Of a stretch of 64,000 nt of DNA, positions 43,905-51,744 are shown piece by piece. The position numbers and the translations under genes were made by a program. Position 1 is the stretch's first letter. Every line of letters begins with the position of its first letter. Source of the DNA: Nocardia sp. BMG111209 (lineage in GTDB: Bacteria; Actinomycetota; Actinomycetes; Mycobacteriales; Mycobacteriaceae); contig NZ_KB907307.1 of the NCBI RefSeq assembly GCF_000381925.1, positions 2,542,001-2,606,000 of the forward strand. The letters run 5' to 3'. Under the pieces are notes generated by a model. The model was not told where the DNA came from, searched no databases, and was given only the letters and a program-made list of their open reading frames with translations.

Positions 43905-44398
43905 TGCGCACCCGAGGCGACGGCAGCGGCCTTCGTCTCGGCCGAACAGCATGCGCTCTCGGCCGTGGTGGTGGCCGGGCCGCAGCAGGCCGTGACCGCA
44001 GCACCGGCGAATTCCGGTGCGGCGCCGAAGGTCTCGCTGTCGGCCAGGACCGTGTACACCTCCCAGCGTTCGCGGTCCGGGGCGGTCACCCAGACCTTGT
44101 CCTGGGTGGCGAAGCAACAGGTGGTGGCGATCTGTTCCTCGGTGAACATGCCCGCGTCCGACAGGCGCGCGATCTCGGCGTGGACCCGGCCGGAGGTCTC
44201 CACTTCGACGCCGAGGTGGTCGAGGGTGCCGCCGGAGCCGGGGTTCTCCAGCAGCACGAGCTTCAACGGGGGTTCGGCGATCGCGAAGTTCGCGTAGCCG
44301 GGCTCGAGCTTGGCCGGTGCGGTGCCGAACAGGGTCGAGTAGAACGCGATCGCCCGGTCGAGATCGTCGACGTTGAGAGCGAGCTGCACACGGGACAT
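43892..44398 (-). CDS. ArsI/CadI-like vicinal-oxygen-chelate protein
   Basis: A glyoxalase-fold protein of 168 residues. The N-terminus (RVQLALNVDDLDRAIAFYSTLFG) and the cysteine pair in IATTCCFATQDKVWV match ArsI, the Fe(II)-dependent C-As lyase, and the related cadmium-inducible CadI. The C-terminus has further cysteines (ACCGPA, SACCSAE, AQCCG) able to bind As(III). It is first in the operon before the aquaporin and arsC, so degradation or sequestration of organoarsenicals is likely. ATG 44398 has GGAGG eight bases upstream. Confidence 0.85.
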   Translation of the reverse strand: MSRVQLALNVDDLDRAIAFYSTLFGTAPAKLEPGYANFAIAEPPLKLVLLENPGSGGTLDHLGVEVETSGRVHAEIARLSDAGMFTEEQIATTCCFATQDKVWVTAPDRERWEVYTVLADSETFGAAPEFAGAAVTACCGPATTTAESACCSAETKAAAVASGAQCCG

Positions 44399-44420
44399 GG
44401 CCGAACCTCCACAGTTGTGA

Positions 44421-44476
44421 GACATATATCGAAAAGCTTGGCGAGTGCCGAGTCTGCCACCTTTACGACATATGTC
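44421..44476. promoter_or_regulatory. ArsR operators in the divergent ars promoter region
   Basis: GACATATATC (44421-44430) and the perfect palindrome GACATATGTC (44467-44476) are the only A/T-rich patches in the region between arsR and the ArsI-like gene. Such ATA/TAT-cored repeats are usual ArsR-family operators, and one site lies near each divergent gene. Confidence 0.65.
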
Positions 44477-44501
44477 AATACCTGCGGGTAGAGTCGGTCA
44501 C

Positions 44502-44861
44502 ATGCCCAAGGCACTGCCCGTGATCGACATGTCCGCCCCCGTCTGCTGCACGCCCGTCGCCGCCGCCCCGGTCGACGACGCCGCCGCGCTCGAGGTGGCG
44601 CTGCGGTTGAAGGCGCTCGCGGATCCGGTGCGGGTGAAGCTGGTGTCGCTGCTGTTGACCAGTCCCGCGGGTGCGGAGAACAGCGGGGACCTCGCGGCGG
44701 CGGTCGGCGTGTCGGAATCGACTGTCTCCCACCATCTCACGCAGCTGCGCAAGGCCGGCCTGGTCGACTCCGAACGCCACGGCATGAACGTGCTCCACCG
44801 CGGCCGCCGGGACGCGCTCGCCGCGCTGTGCCGGGTCCTGGACCCCAACTGCTGCACGTGA
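44502..44861 (+). CDS. arsR: ArsR-family As(III)-responsive repressor
   Basis: A winged-helix repressor of 119 residues. The recognition helix region is VSESTVSHHLTQLRKAGLV. Cysteine pairs occur at both ends: APVCCTPV near residue 12 and NCCT at the C-terminus. In some actinobacterial ArsR proteins such terminal Cys pairs form the arsenite site, in place of the helix-3 motif of E. coli ArsR. It is divergent from the ArsI-like/aquaporin/arsC operon and should derepress it on arsenite binding. ATG 44502 lacks a strong ribosome-binding site. Confidence 0.9.
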   Translation: MPKALPVIDMSAPVCCTPVAAAPVDDAAALEVALRLKALADPVRVKLVSLLLTSPAGAENSGDLAAAVGVSESTVSHHLTQLRKAGLVDSERHGMNVLHRGRRDALAALCRVLDPNCCT

Positions 44862-44876
44862 ACTCGGCCACCCGCC

Positions 44877-45905
44877 TCAGTTCGTCCGGCTACCGATCGC
44901 CCGCGCCAGAAACGGCCAGGACCGATGCAATTCGTCCTCCCAATAGCCCCACGAGTGGGTACCGTCCGGCCGATCGTCCACTGTCACAGGGATATTCAGA
45001 CTGTGCAGCCGATCGGTGAGGTTCACGGTGCAATAGTGGATCGCGGCTTCGATCGGTCCTCCGAACGCGATCTGCACCGGCAACGGGATCCGGCCCTCCT
45101 GCACGCGCCGATCGGCCGGGGTGTCGTGCGGCGCCGCCGGAACACCGTTGCCGGCACTGAGATAGATCGCGGTTCCGCGCAGCTGTTCGGCGTGCAGTAG
45201 CGGATCGTTGGCGCGCCAGACGGGACTGTCGGCGGGACCCCACATGTTCTCGACACTGCTTGCGCCACCCCAGTTCTCGACCGTGATGCGCACGAACTCG
45301 TGCCCGACCGGGTCGGAGGTCTGCGCGCATCCGCTGTAGGAGGCCACGCTGTTCCAGAATCCGGGTTTGGCGATGGCCAGATTCAGCACCGAGGTACCGC
45401 TCATCGACACACCGGCGGCGGCGCGTTTCCCGTCCGCGTGCAGATACTCCTCGATGATCGGTGGCAGTTCGTCGTCGAGGAAGGTCTGCCATTTGTTGCG
45501 GCCGAGCACCGGATCGTCACGCAGCCAGTCGGTGTAGTACGAACTGCTGCCGCCGATCGGGTTGACCACGTTCACATCCTGGCCGCGCAGGAAGTCCAGC
45601 GCGTCGGTCTGTGCGTCCCAACCACTTTCGTTCGGTCCCCCCTGAGAACCGTTGAGCAGGTACAGCGTCGGTCGTGGTGCGGGGTCCGCGGCATGGAGGA
45701 CCTGGATCGGGACGGTCTTGTTCATGGCCGGGGAGAAGACGGTGACCATCTCCTGCCGATCACCGGCGGGCTCGGCGGACACGACCCCGGCGGTATCCGG
45801 TGCGGCGGTGACGGGTGCGCTCGTCACCGCCATTCCGGTGGCGGCGAGCAGCGCGCACGCCAGACCCCAGTGCACTGCCGTCGAACGTATGGATCGAGTT
45901 CCCAC
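44877..45905 (-). CDS. Antigen-85-like secreted esterase
   Basis: A secreted alpha/beta-hydrolase of the antigen 85/esterase type. A signal peptide (about residues 1-38, ending VTAAPD) precedes a 300-residue catalytic domain with TLYLLNGSQGG, the Ser nucleophile in GVSMSGTS and the catalytic His in GTHSWGYW. Mature proteins of this type act in the cell envelope as mycolyltransferases or lipid esterases. GTG 45905 has AAGGGGAC about six bases upstream. It is the closest paralogue in the window to the 511-residue esterase, but without the long linker. Confidence 0.88.
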   Translation of the reverse strand: MGTRSIRSTAVHWGLACALLAATGMAVTSAPVTAAPDTAGVVSAEPAGDRQEMVTVFSPAMNKTVPIQVLHAADPAPRPTLYLLNGSQGGPNESGWDAQTDALDFLRGQDVNVVNPIGGSSSYYTDWLRDDPVLGRNKWQTFLDDELPPIIEEYLHADGKRAAAGVSMSGTSVLNLAIAKPGFWNSVASYSGCAQTSDPVGHEFVRITVENWGGASSVENMWGPADSPVWRANDPLLHAEQLRGTAIYLSAGNGVPAAPHDTPADRRVQEGRIPLPVQIAFGGPIEAAIHYCTVNLTDRLHSLNIPVTVDDRPDGTHSWGYWEDELHRSWPFLARAIGSRTN

Positions 45906-46085
45906 AATCGTCCCCTTCTGTCCGGGTTGCGTCGGTCTCGGAATCGCGGTGCGGTAGGACTTCGCCCTGCCCGGGTCGATGGTTTGCCGGTCGCACACGT
46001 TGTTTCGCGCAGCCCGGTGCGAGCGACAGGGGCGGGCCGCCCGCACAATGTATATCAGCCTCGGGCGCAACGGGTTTCACGGTCG

Positions 46086-46826
46086 TCAGGCCGGGCCGAG
46101 CGTGGCGATCGGCTCGCTCGTCGGCTGGGGTGAACCGGCGGCCGGCTCGACGGTGAGCGCGAGCACGTCCGTGGCCCGGTACGGCACGGACACCGGACCG
46201 GCCGGCAGCGCCGGCACGACGGCGACCGAGCGCGGCGGTGCACCCTCGGCGACCAGCCAGATCTGATAGGACTGCCCGGCCGCCGGCGCGGGCACGCCGT
46301 CGAAGCGGACCTCCGCTGTCCTCGAGGACGCCGAGGCGCGGATCGCCAGTCGTCCGCCGGTCCGCACCTCGGCCACGCGGATGTCCGGCGCGGTGTCGGG
46401 ACCCGCGGCGACGCGCTCGTCGCCGGGACCGGGACGATCGGCCAGACGCCCATGAACGGCGACCGCACCGCCGCCGAGGGCCAGCACGATCGCCACCGCC
46501 GCCACGACCGTGCCGAACCGGACGCGACGGCGGGTCTCCGGAACCGGTGCGATCAGGACCGGGTCGCACGAGGTCCGCACGGCGTCGTCGAGTGCGCGGA
46601 TGATCCGCCGCTCCAGCTCGGGAGGTGCCGGGCTGGCGGTCAGGATGCTCATCGTGGCGAGCGTGCCGCGCACGATGTGGACGACCGCGTCGAATTCGGC
46701 GGCGGTCAGCCGGTCGGCGCGACGCCGCCGCCGTTCGATGGCCCGGCGCTCGAATTCGCCCATCGCGTCCAGCGCGTACGGGTAGGCCAGATCGAGCAGT
46801 TCGGGATCCGACGGGACGGGATTCAT
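46086..46826 (-). CDS. rskA: RskA-like anti-sigma factor 1
   Basis: A 246-residue RskA-type anti-sigma factor. The N-terminal cytoplasmic domain (ELLDLAYPYALDAM and the helices after it) contacts the sigma factor. A membrane helix (about 107-125, VVAAVAIVLALGGGAVAV) and an extracytoplasmic domain (QSYQIWLVAEG) follow. RskA proteins release the sigma factor after regulated proteolysis. The start overlaps the sigma gene stop by four bases, so they are a coupled pair. Confidence 0.92.
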   Translation of the reverse strand: MNPVPSDPELLDLAYPYALDAMGEFERRAIERRRRRADRLTAAEFDAVVHIVRGTLATMSILTASPAPPELERRIIRALDDAVRTSCDPVLIAPVPETRRRVRFGTVVAAVAIVLALGGGAVAVHGRLADRPGPGDERVAAGPDTAPDIRVAEVRTGGRLAIRASASSRTAEVRFDGVPAPAAGQSYQIWLVAEGAPPRSVAVVPALPAGPVSVPYRATDVLALTVEPAAGSPQPTSEPIATLGPA

Positions 46827-47455
46827 CGCAGCCCCCGTCCCGACAGCGCCACCGACAGCTTCTTCAGTCCGTCACGGATGCGGGCCTTCACCGTCGCCAG
46901 CGGAATGCCCAGGCGCTCGGCCACTTCCGGATAGGTGAGGCCGCCGTAGTAGGCGAGCATGATCGTTTCCCGCTGCACCGGCGTCAGCGTGCCGAGGCAG
47001 CCGCGGACGGCGCGTTCCTCCAGCGTCTGTTCCACGGCTTCGCTGACGCTGTCGTAGTCGCGGCTCAGAACCGCCACGCCGTAGACGGTTTCGCGTCCGC
47101 TGGCGGCGCTGTCGGCGCGGATCCGGTCGACGGTGCGCCGATGGGTGAGCATCATCAGCCAGCCGATCGGACCGGCCATCCGCTCGTCGTAGCGTCCGGC
47201 CAGCGACCACACCTGGAGATACACCTCCTGGGTGATCTCCTCGGCGGTGGCGCGGTTGCGCACCGTGCGCAGCGCGAGTCCGAATACGCGATGGCTGGTC
47301 CGGCGATACAACACGGTGAACGCGTCCCGATCACCGTCCGCGACCGCCGCGAGCAGTTCGGCCATCCGCGCGGACGAGGTCTCGTCGGCCTCCGGCTCGG
47401 CCACCGAAACGAGCTGCCGGGACGCCGACGACACTCCGTCGTCCGGTTCGGTCAC
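46823..47455 (-). CDS. sigK: ECF RNA polymerase sigma factor, SigK-like 1
   Basis: A 210-residue ECF sigma factor with region 2 (DAFTVLYRRTSHRVFGLALRT and EITQEVYLQVW) and region 4 (TPVQRETIMLAYYGGLTYPEVAERL). It is closest in pattern to mycobacterial SigK, whose gene is also followed by rskA. GTG 47455 is preceded by GCAGG, and a five-codon leader ORF overlaps its start. A second sigma/anti-sigma pair is encoded divergently 376 bp away. Confidence 0.9.
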   Translation of the reverse strand: MTEPDDGVSSASRQLVSVAEPEADETSSARMAELLAAVADGDRDAFTVLYRRTSHRVFGLALRTVRNRATAEEITQEVYLQVWSLAGRYDERMAGPIGWLMMLTHRRTVDRIRADSAASGRETVYGVAVLSRDYDSVSEAVEQTLEERAVRGCLGTLTPVQRETIMLAYYGGLTYPEVAERLGIPLATVKARIRDGLKKLSVALSGRGLR

Positions 47456-47469
47456 GCCCGTACCTGCAT
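47452..47469 (-). other. Possible leader mini-ORF before sigK
   Basis: ATG CAG GTA CGG GCG TGA, five codons plus stop, follows a strong GGAGGAATC. Its TGA overlaps the sigK GTG. It might couple translation of the sigma gene. It may equally be chance, since GCAGG also serves the sigK start. Confidence 0.3.
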
Positions 47470-47830
47470 GATTCCTCCGAAGCGGTTCGCAGTGATCGGG
47501 CCGGGTCCGGCGGGTGCCGACGGCCGTGGCCGGCATCAGGCGGCCGTCGCCACAGCGGTCCCGGACAATGCGAATCCGACAGCGACGCAAGGGTGAACCG
47601 GTTCCATGGTTGTCCTCATGGGAGGGACTTCGTGGTCCGGCGGGCCCCGGTTTGGTCGGCCGGCGAATCTTTTCGGTCCGGCCGCGGAATCCCTGCGAGC
47701 GAACGTTCTCCACCCGGGATGTCGCGCAACGCGGCCCGCACAGCTACCCTCCGGTACTACCGATCTGTGGGCAGGGGCTCGCCGACCTGAATCGTGCACC
47801 CACATCCGCGCACGTCCGATCCGAAAACGG
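47470..47830. promoter_or_regulatory. Divergent promoter region between two sigma factor genes
   Basis: This 361-base gap serves two divergent ECF sigma genes, so it should hold promoters for both, probably partly autoregulated. I see a GAACCGGTTC palindrome at 47595-47604. Read on the minus strand it contains the GGAACC core of many ECF -35 elements. No confident -10 partner was found. Confidence 0.4.
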
Positions 47831-48499
47831 ATGACCATGGCAGATGATCAGCGTTTCCGCCCGACCGGCCTCGATCTCACCGGTGAGCACCCACCCGAAC
47901 CACCGGATTCGTGCCCGGTCCACGCCGGCGAGTCCGGTGCGGACAATCGGCAGTTGGCGGCCCAGCTGGCGCGGATCGCCGACGGCGACCGGGACACGTT
48001 CACCGAGTTCTACCGAGCCACCCAGCACCGGGTGTTCGGCCTGGCGTTGCGGGTGCTGCGCCGCCGGGCCACCGCCGAGGAGGTCACCCAGGAGGTCTAC
48101 CTGCAGGTGTGGTCACTGGCCGGGCGGTACGACGACCGGCTGGCCAGCCCGATCGGCTGGCTGATGATGCTCACCCACCGCCGCGCCGTCGACCGGGTGC
48201 GCAGCGAAACCTCCGCCGCCGGTCGCGAACTCACCTACGGTCACCGGCATCTGGGCCGCGACCACGACATCGTCGCCGAGACCGTGGACCAGCGCGCGGA
48301 CGAACGTGCCGTCGCCGACTGCCTGGCCGTGCTGACCGCCACCCAGCACGAGACCGTGGCGCTGGCCTATTATGGCGGCCACACCTACGCCGAGGTGGCC
48401 CGGCGGCTGGGCATCCCCCTCAATACCGTCAAAACCCGAATCCGCGACGGACTCGCACGCCTGCGGACCTGCTTGACCGGATCGGTGACCGATGACTGA
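47831..48499 (+). CDS. ECF RNA polymerase sigma factor, SigK-like 2
   Basis: A 222-residue ECF sigma factor, clearly paralogous to the divergent one: FYRATQHRVFGLALRVLRRR and EVTQEVYLQVWSLAGRYDDR in region 2, and ATQHETVALAYYGGHTYAEV in region 4. The first 50 residues are variable. ATG 47831 or ATG 47837 may be used; no strong ribosome-binding site precedes either. It overlaps its anti-sigma gene by eight bases. The two sigma factors share most region 2 and 4 residues, so they may recognise similar promoters. Confidence 0.9.
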   Translation: MTMADDQRFRPTGLDLTGEHPPEPPDSCPVHAGESGADNRQLAAQLARIADGDRDTFTEFYRATQHRVFGLALRVLRRRATAEEVTQEVYLQVWSLAGRYDDRLASPIGWLMMLTHRRAVDRVRSETSAAGRELTYGHRHLGRDHDIVAETVDQRADERAVADCLAVLTATQHETVALAYYGGHTYAEVARRLGIPLNTVKTRIRDGLARLRTCLTGSVTDD

Positions 48500-49205
48500 C
48501 ATCCCACGGCACGCGGATCTACCCGATCTCGCCTACCCGTACGCGCTCGACGCGCTGTCGCCCGCGGACCGCCGCGCCGTGGAGCATGCGCTGGACCGCG
48601 CCGACGAGCCCACCGCCACCGAGTTCCGGGCGACCGTGAGAGCGGTTCGCGACACCCTCGCCGCCATGACCGCCGCCGATTCCGTCCCCGCCCCACCGCA
48701 TCTCGAGGCGGCCCTGCTCGCCGCGCTGCCCGCGGCGCCGAAACCGGCACGCCCCCTCGGGATCTCCCGTCGCCTGCTCGCCGCCGCGGCGGCGGTGCTG
48801 ATCCTCGGGAGCGCCACGGGCATCGGAGCCGTCGCGTACCACAACCACCACGTCTCCGCGACGATCACGGCCCAGCAGATCCGCACCCACGCCGATGCGC
48901 AGGTACGCACCATCGCGGTCGCCGGCGGCGGCACCCTCATCGTCGACGCCTCCCGCCAACTGGACGCGGCAGCGATCGCACTCGACACCGTGCCCCGACC
49001 GGCCACCGGGCACACCATCCAACTGTGGCTGATACCCGCAGCGGGACAACCACATTCGGCAGGACTGCTCGACACCCTCCCCACCGCCGGTGATCCCCTG
49101 ATCGTGCACCTCGGTGACGCCGGTACGGTCGCCGTCACGATCGAACCGGCCGGTGGTTCCCCCCTGCCGACCACCGACCCCATCGCCGCGGTGCCGATCG
49201 ACTGA
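48492..49205 (+). CDS. RskA-like anti-sigma factor 2
   Basis: A 237-residue RskA-like anti-sigma factor. It begins, like its paralogue, with DLPDLAYPYALDALS, followed by a cytoplasmic helical domain and one membrane helix (about 95-115, LLAAAAAVLILGSATGIGAV). The extracytoplasmic domain (HTIQLWLIPAAGQ) has the RskA fold. The C-terminal PAGGSPLPTTDPIA closely matches the end of RskA 1, consistent with a duplication. It overlaps the sigma gene by eight bases. Confidence 0.92.
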   Translation: MTDIPRHADLPDLAYPYALDALSPADRRAVEHALDRADEPTATEFRATVRAVRDTLAAMTAADSVPAPPHLEAALLAALPAAPKPARPLGISRRLLAAAAAVLILGSATGIGAVAYHNHHVSATITAQQIRTHADAQVRTIAVAGGGTLIVDASRQLDAAAIALDTVPRPATGHTIQLWLIPAAGQPHSAGLLDTLPTAGDPLIVHLGDAGTVAVTIEPAGGSPLPTTDPIAAVPID

Positions 49206-49208
49206 GAT

Positions 49209-49236
49209 GCCGGACCGGAACTACGCCAGGTCCGGC
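49209..49236. terminator. Terminator hairpin between anti-sigma 2 and PPOX genes
   Basis: GCCGGACC (49209-49216) and GGTCCGGC (49229-49236) form a perfect eight-base stem with a 12-base loop, placed between convergent genes. Either strand could use it; it has no U tract. Confidence 0.55.
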
Positions 49237-49679
49237 GGAAATCCGCCGGTGGCGATCGGCCCCCAGCGATCGATCGTGACGCGCAGCAGCGATTTGTTCT
49301 GCCGCCGCATCGCGGCACGGTAGTCGTCCCAGTCCGGATGCTCACCGGCGATGGACCGGTAGTACTCGACGAGCCCGTCCAGCGCCGCCGGCATGTCGAG
49401 GACCTCGGCGTGGCCGTCGACGTGGACGTAGGGTCCGTCCCAGTCGTCGGAGAGCACACACAACGAGACCCGCGGGTCACGACGGGCATTGCCGGTCTTC
49501 GCGCGCTGCGGATAGGTGGCGAGCACGATCCGCCCCTCGGCGTCGACACCGCAGCTCACCGGCGAACTCTGCGGGCGGCCGTCGCGCCGGGTGGTGATGA
49601 GGACCGCGCGGTGCCGGGGACGGACGAACTCCAGCAGCCCGGCGAGGTCCACCTCGTCGGCCTTGGCAATTCGAGGCAA
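49221..49679 (-). CDS. PPOX-class F420-dependent protein
   Basis: A flavin-reductase-like split-barrel protein of 152 residues in the PPOX group, which in actinobacteria often uses F420. The signature RAVLITTRRDGRPQSSPVSCG at residues 24-44 and the acidic VHVDGHAEVLD are typical, and IDRWGPIATGG marks the end. TTG 49679 is chosen because GGAGGA lies a few bases upstream; the frame extends to an ATG at 49724. Substrate unknown. It is convergent with the anti-sigma gene. Confidence 0.8.
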   Translation of the reverse strand: MPRIAKADEVDLAGLLEFVRPRHRAVLITTRRDGRPQSSPVSCGVDAEGRIVLATYPQRAKTGNARRDPRVSLCVLSDDWDGPYVHVDGHAEVLDMPAALDGLVEYYRSIAGEHPDWDDYRAAMRRQNKSLLRVTIDRWGPIATGGFPPDLA

Positions 49680-50179
49680 CGTTCCTCCTCCATATCGACG
49701 AGCGGAGCGAAGCTGATGACGCATCAGACCCTAGCCGGACCGCTGCCCCCGCATGCGCCGCCGGCCCCGATCGGTAGCCGCACCGTCGCCCGCCGACGTC
49801 GATGCCGTCGCGGTGTCACCCGCGTCACATCGGGACGCGAGGATACGCCCGCCGTTCGCGACACCGCGTCGCCCGTGACCGGCGGGTTTCGAAAAGAACT
49901 ATCCGGCAAGCCAGTTCACGCACCATCCCGTCGACACCACTTGCTCATATGCGCCATCCGTCGGCACGTAACCCGAACGGACACAACGTCACTCCTCTAA
50001 AATAGCTTCCCGACTGTTCGGCACGTGTCGCGACGTGTCGCTTATATGCCATGCAGGACACCATATTTCATGTCCAGGTCGATTACGCCCGGCGCGACAG
50101 CGGATCCGCTCGCTGATACTTTCTATCCGCCCTCCGAGGTTCGTTGGCCCGCAATTGGACTGGAAACAGGAGATGTCGA
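49680..50179. other. Intergenic region before the pathogen-related-protein homologue
   Basis: This 500-base stretch has no credible gene. A local A/T-rich patch (TCTAAAATAGC near 49996) and tandem GTGTCGCGACGTGTCGC near 50025 are the only structure noted. It is likely the promoter region of the gene at 50180. Confidence 0.45.
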
Positions 50180-50857
50180 ATGAGTGTCGAGACAACAGAA
50201 TCCGCCGCAGCCGAGGTGCCCTTGCATCTGCAAGGACGCAACGCCGTGGTGGCCGCGACGGAACCCGATCACTGGCGTGACGCGGTACCGGACTACCACC
50301 TGTCGGCGACCGTCATGCCGACCGAACGCAGCACCGGTCACGCGGCCGGATCGCTGGAGGCGATCGTCGAGGAATTGGTGCAGGTCTTCGAGATGGAGGT
50401 CTCGCACAAGAAGGATCCGGCCACCTGGGTGTCGGTCGTGGCCGAGCACTACCGCGGCCGGGTCAACGGCGGCCCCTGGCAGGATGCCGAGGAGTTCGCC
50501 CGCATCGGCAGTTACAACATCCTCATCGGCGACAACCCGTACTACGAGGCGTCCGGTGAGACCTTCGAATCCTCCCACCACATCTTCCATCAGGCGCTGC
50601 CCGGCGGCTTCTTCTGGGAGGTGCTCGAGGTGCTGACCGGCCCGCCGGTCGTGACGTTCAAGTGGCGGCACTGGGGTCGCTACGAGGGCGAGTACAAGGG
50701 CCACGCGCCGACCGGTGAGCTGGTCGAGTTGTTCGGTATGACGATCGCCAAGGTCGACGACGATCTGCGCATCGTGGAACTCGAGCATTTCTACGACAAC
50801 AACAAGCTGCTCGGACCGCTCGCGCACGGCTGCCCGGTCCGGCAAGCCGGGCAATAG
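50180..50857 (+). CDS. SnoaL-like protein homologous to plant pathogen-related protein
   Basis: A 225-residue NTF2/SnoaL-like protein. Segments such as TFESSHHIFHQALPGGFFWEVLEVLTGPP, FKWRHWG, EYKGHAPTGELVELFG and LEHFYD read like plant pathogen-related proteins, whose equivalents are ESSHRTFTTTFPRGF, GPPVIVYKFRHW and FKGHAPTGEMVEFYG. Biochemical function is unknown in both lineages. ATG 50180 has AGGAG seven bases upstream. It precedes the MHYT gene by 11 bases, so they may be co-transcribed. Confidence 0.82.
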   Translation: MSVETTESAAAEVPLHLQGRNAVVAATEPDHWRDAVPDYHLSATVMPTERSTGHAAGSLEAIVEELVQVFEMEVSHKKDPATWVSVVAEHYRGRVNGGPWQDAEEFARIGSYNILIGDNPYYEASGETFESSHHIFHQALPGGFFWEVLEVLTGPPVVTFKWRHWGRYEGEYKGHAPTGELVELFGMTIAKVDDDLRIVELEHFYDNNKLLGPLAHGCPVRQAGQ

Positions 50858-50868
50858 CCCCCGTCGAG

Positions 50869-51744
50869 ATGGAAGTCCACCATTTCACGTACGGGCTGGT
50901 GACTCCGGTCATCGCCTACGTCATGTCGGTCATCGGATCGTTGCTGGGCCTGCAGTGCGCGCGCCGGGCCCGATCCGTCGCGCAACCGCAGGGCTGGCTG
51001 ATCGCGGCCGCCGTCGCCATCGGCGGCACGGGTATCTGGGTCATGCATTTCGTCGCGATGCTCGGATTCTCGATCGAGGCCGCACAGATCCGATACAACA
51101 TCCCCCTCACGCTGGCCAGCGCCGTCATCGCGATCGTCGTGGTCTGGGCCGGGCTGACGATCGTGACACGGTGGAAGAACACCTTCTGGGCGTTGCCGAC
51201 CGGCGGCGCGGTGACCGGCCTCGGCGTCACGGCCATGCACTACTCGGGCATGTACGCGATGAGATCCGATGCGGTGCTGCACTATTCGACGTTGCTCGTG
51301 ACGGTGTCGGTGGTGATCGCGGTGGTCGCCGCGACCGCCGCACTGTGGTTCACCATGCATGTGCGCGGACTGGCGGCCGCCTTCGGCGCCGCCCTCATCA
51401 TGGGTGTCGCGGTCACCGGTATGCACTACACCGGGATGTCCGCCATCCACGCGCAGCGACCGGCCGTCGACATCGCACCGTCCGGCGCCGACGCGGTGCA
51501 ACTGCTGCTCCCGCTGATGATCGGGGTCACCGTCATCACCATGCTGCTGTTCATCAACGTGGGGCTCAGCGACGACCACGAACCACCGCCGCCGTCGGCG
51601 GGCGGCCCGCGGCCACCCCCGTCGGGTCCCCCGCCGGCCTTCGGGCCCCCGCCCACCCCGCGTCCGGTCCGGCGCCCGGCACCGGGTGGCCCGGCGGCCG
51701 GGCCGCCCCGGGGCAGACCGGCAGCGCCCCGGCCGCAGTGGTGA
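50869..51744 (+). CDS. MHYT-domain integral membrane sensor
   Basis: The 291-residue protein has about seven membrane helices with the three MHYT signatures VMHFVAML, AMHYSGM and GMHYTGM; the Met/His sets are proposed to bind copper and sense diatomic gases. MHYT proteins usually carry a GGDEF, EAL or kinase domain behind the sensor. Here the helices are followed only by a proline/glycine-rich tail (about residues 236-291). It overlaps the next gene by four bases, so its stop and the esterase start are coupled. Confidence 0.85.
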   Translation: MEVHHFTYGLVTPVIAYVMSVIGSLLGLQCARRARSVAQPQGWLIAAAVAIGGTGIWVMHFVAMLGFSIEAAQIRYNIPLTLASAVIAIVVVWAGLTIVTRWKNTFWALPTGGAVTGLGVTAMHYSGMYAMRSDAVLHYSTLLVTVSVVIAVVAATAALWFTMHVRGLAAAFGAALIMGVAVTGMHYTGMSAIHAQRPAVDIAPSGADAVQLLLPLMIGVTVITMLLFINVGLSDDHEPPPPSAGGPRPPPSGPPPAFGPPPTPRPVRRPAPGGPAAGPPRGRPAAPRPQW

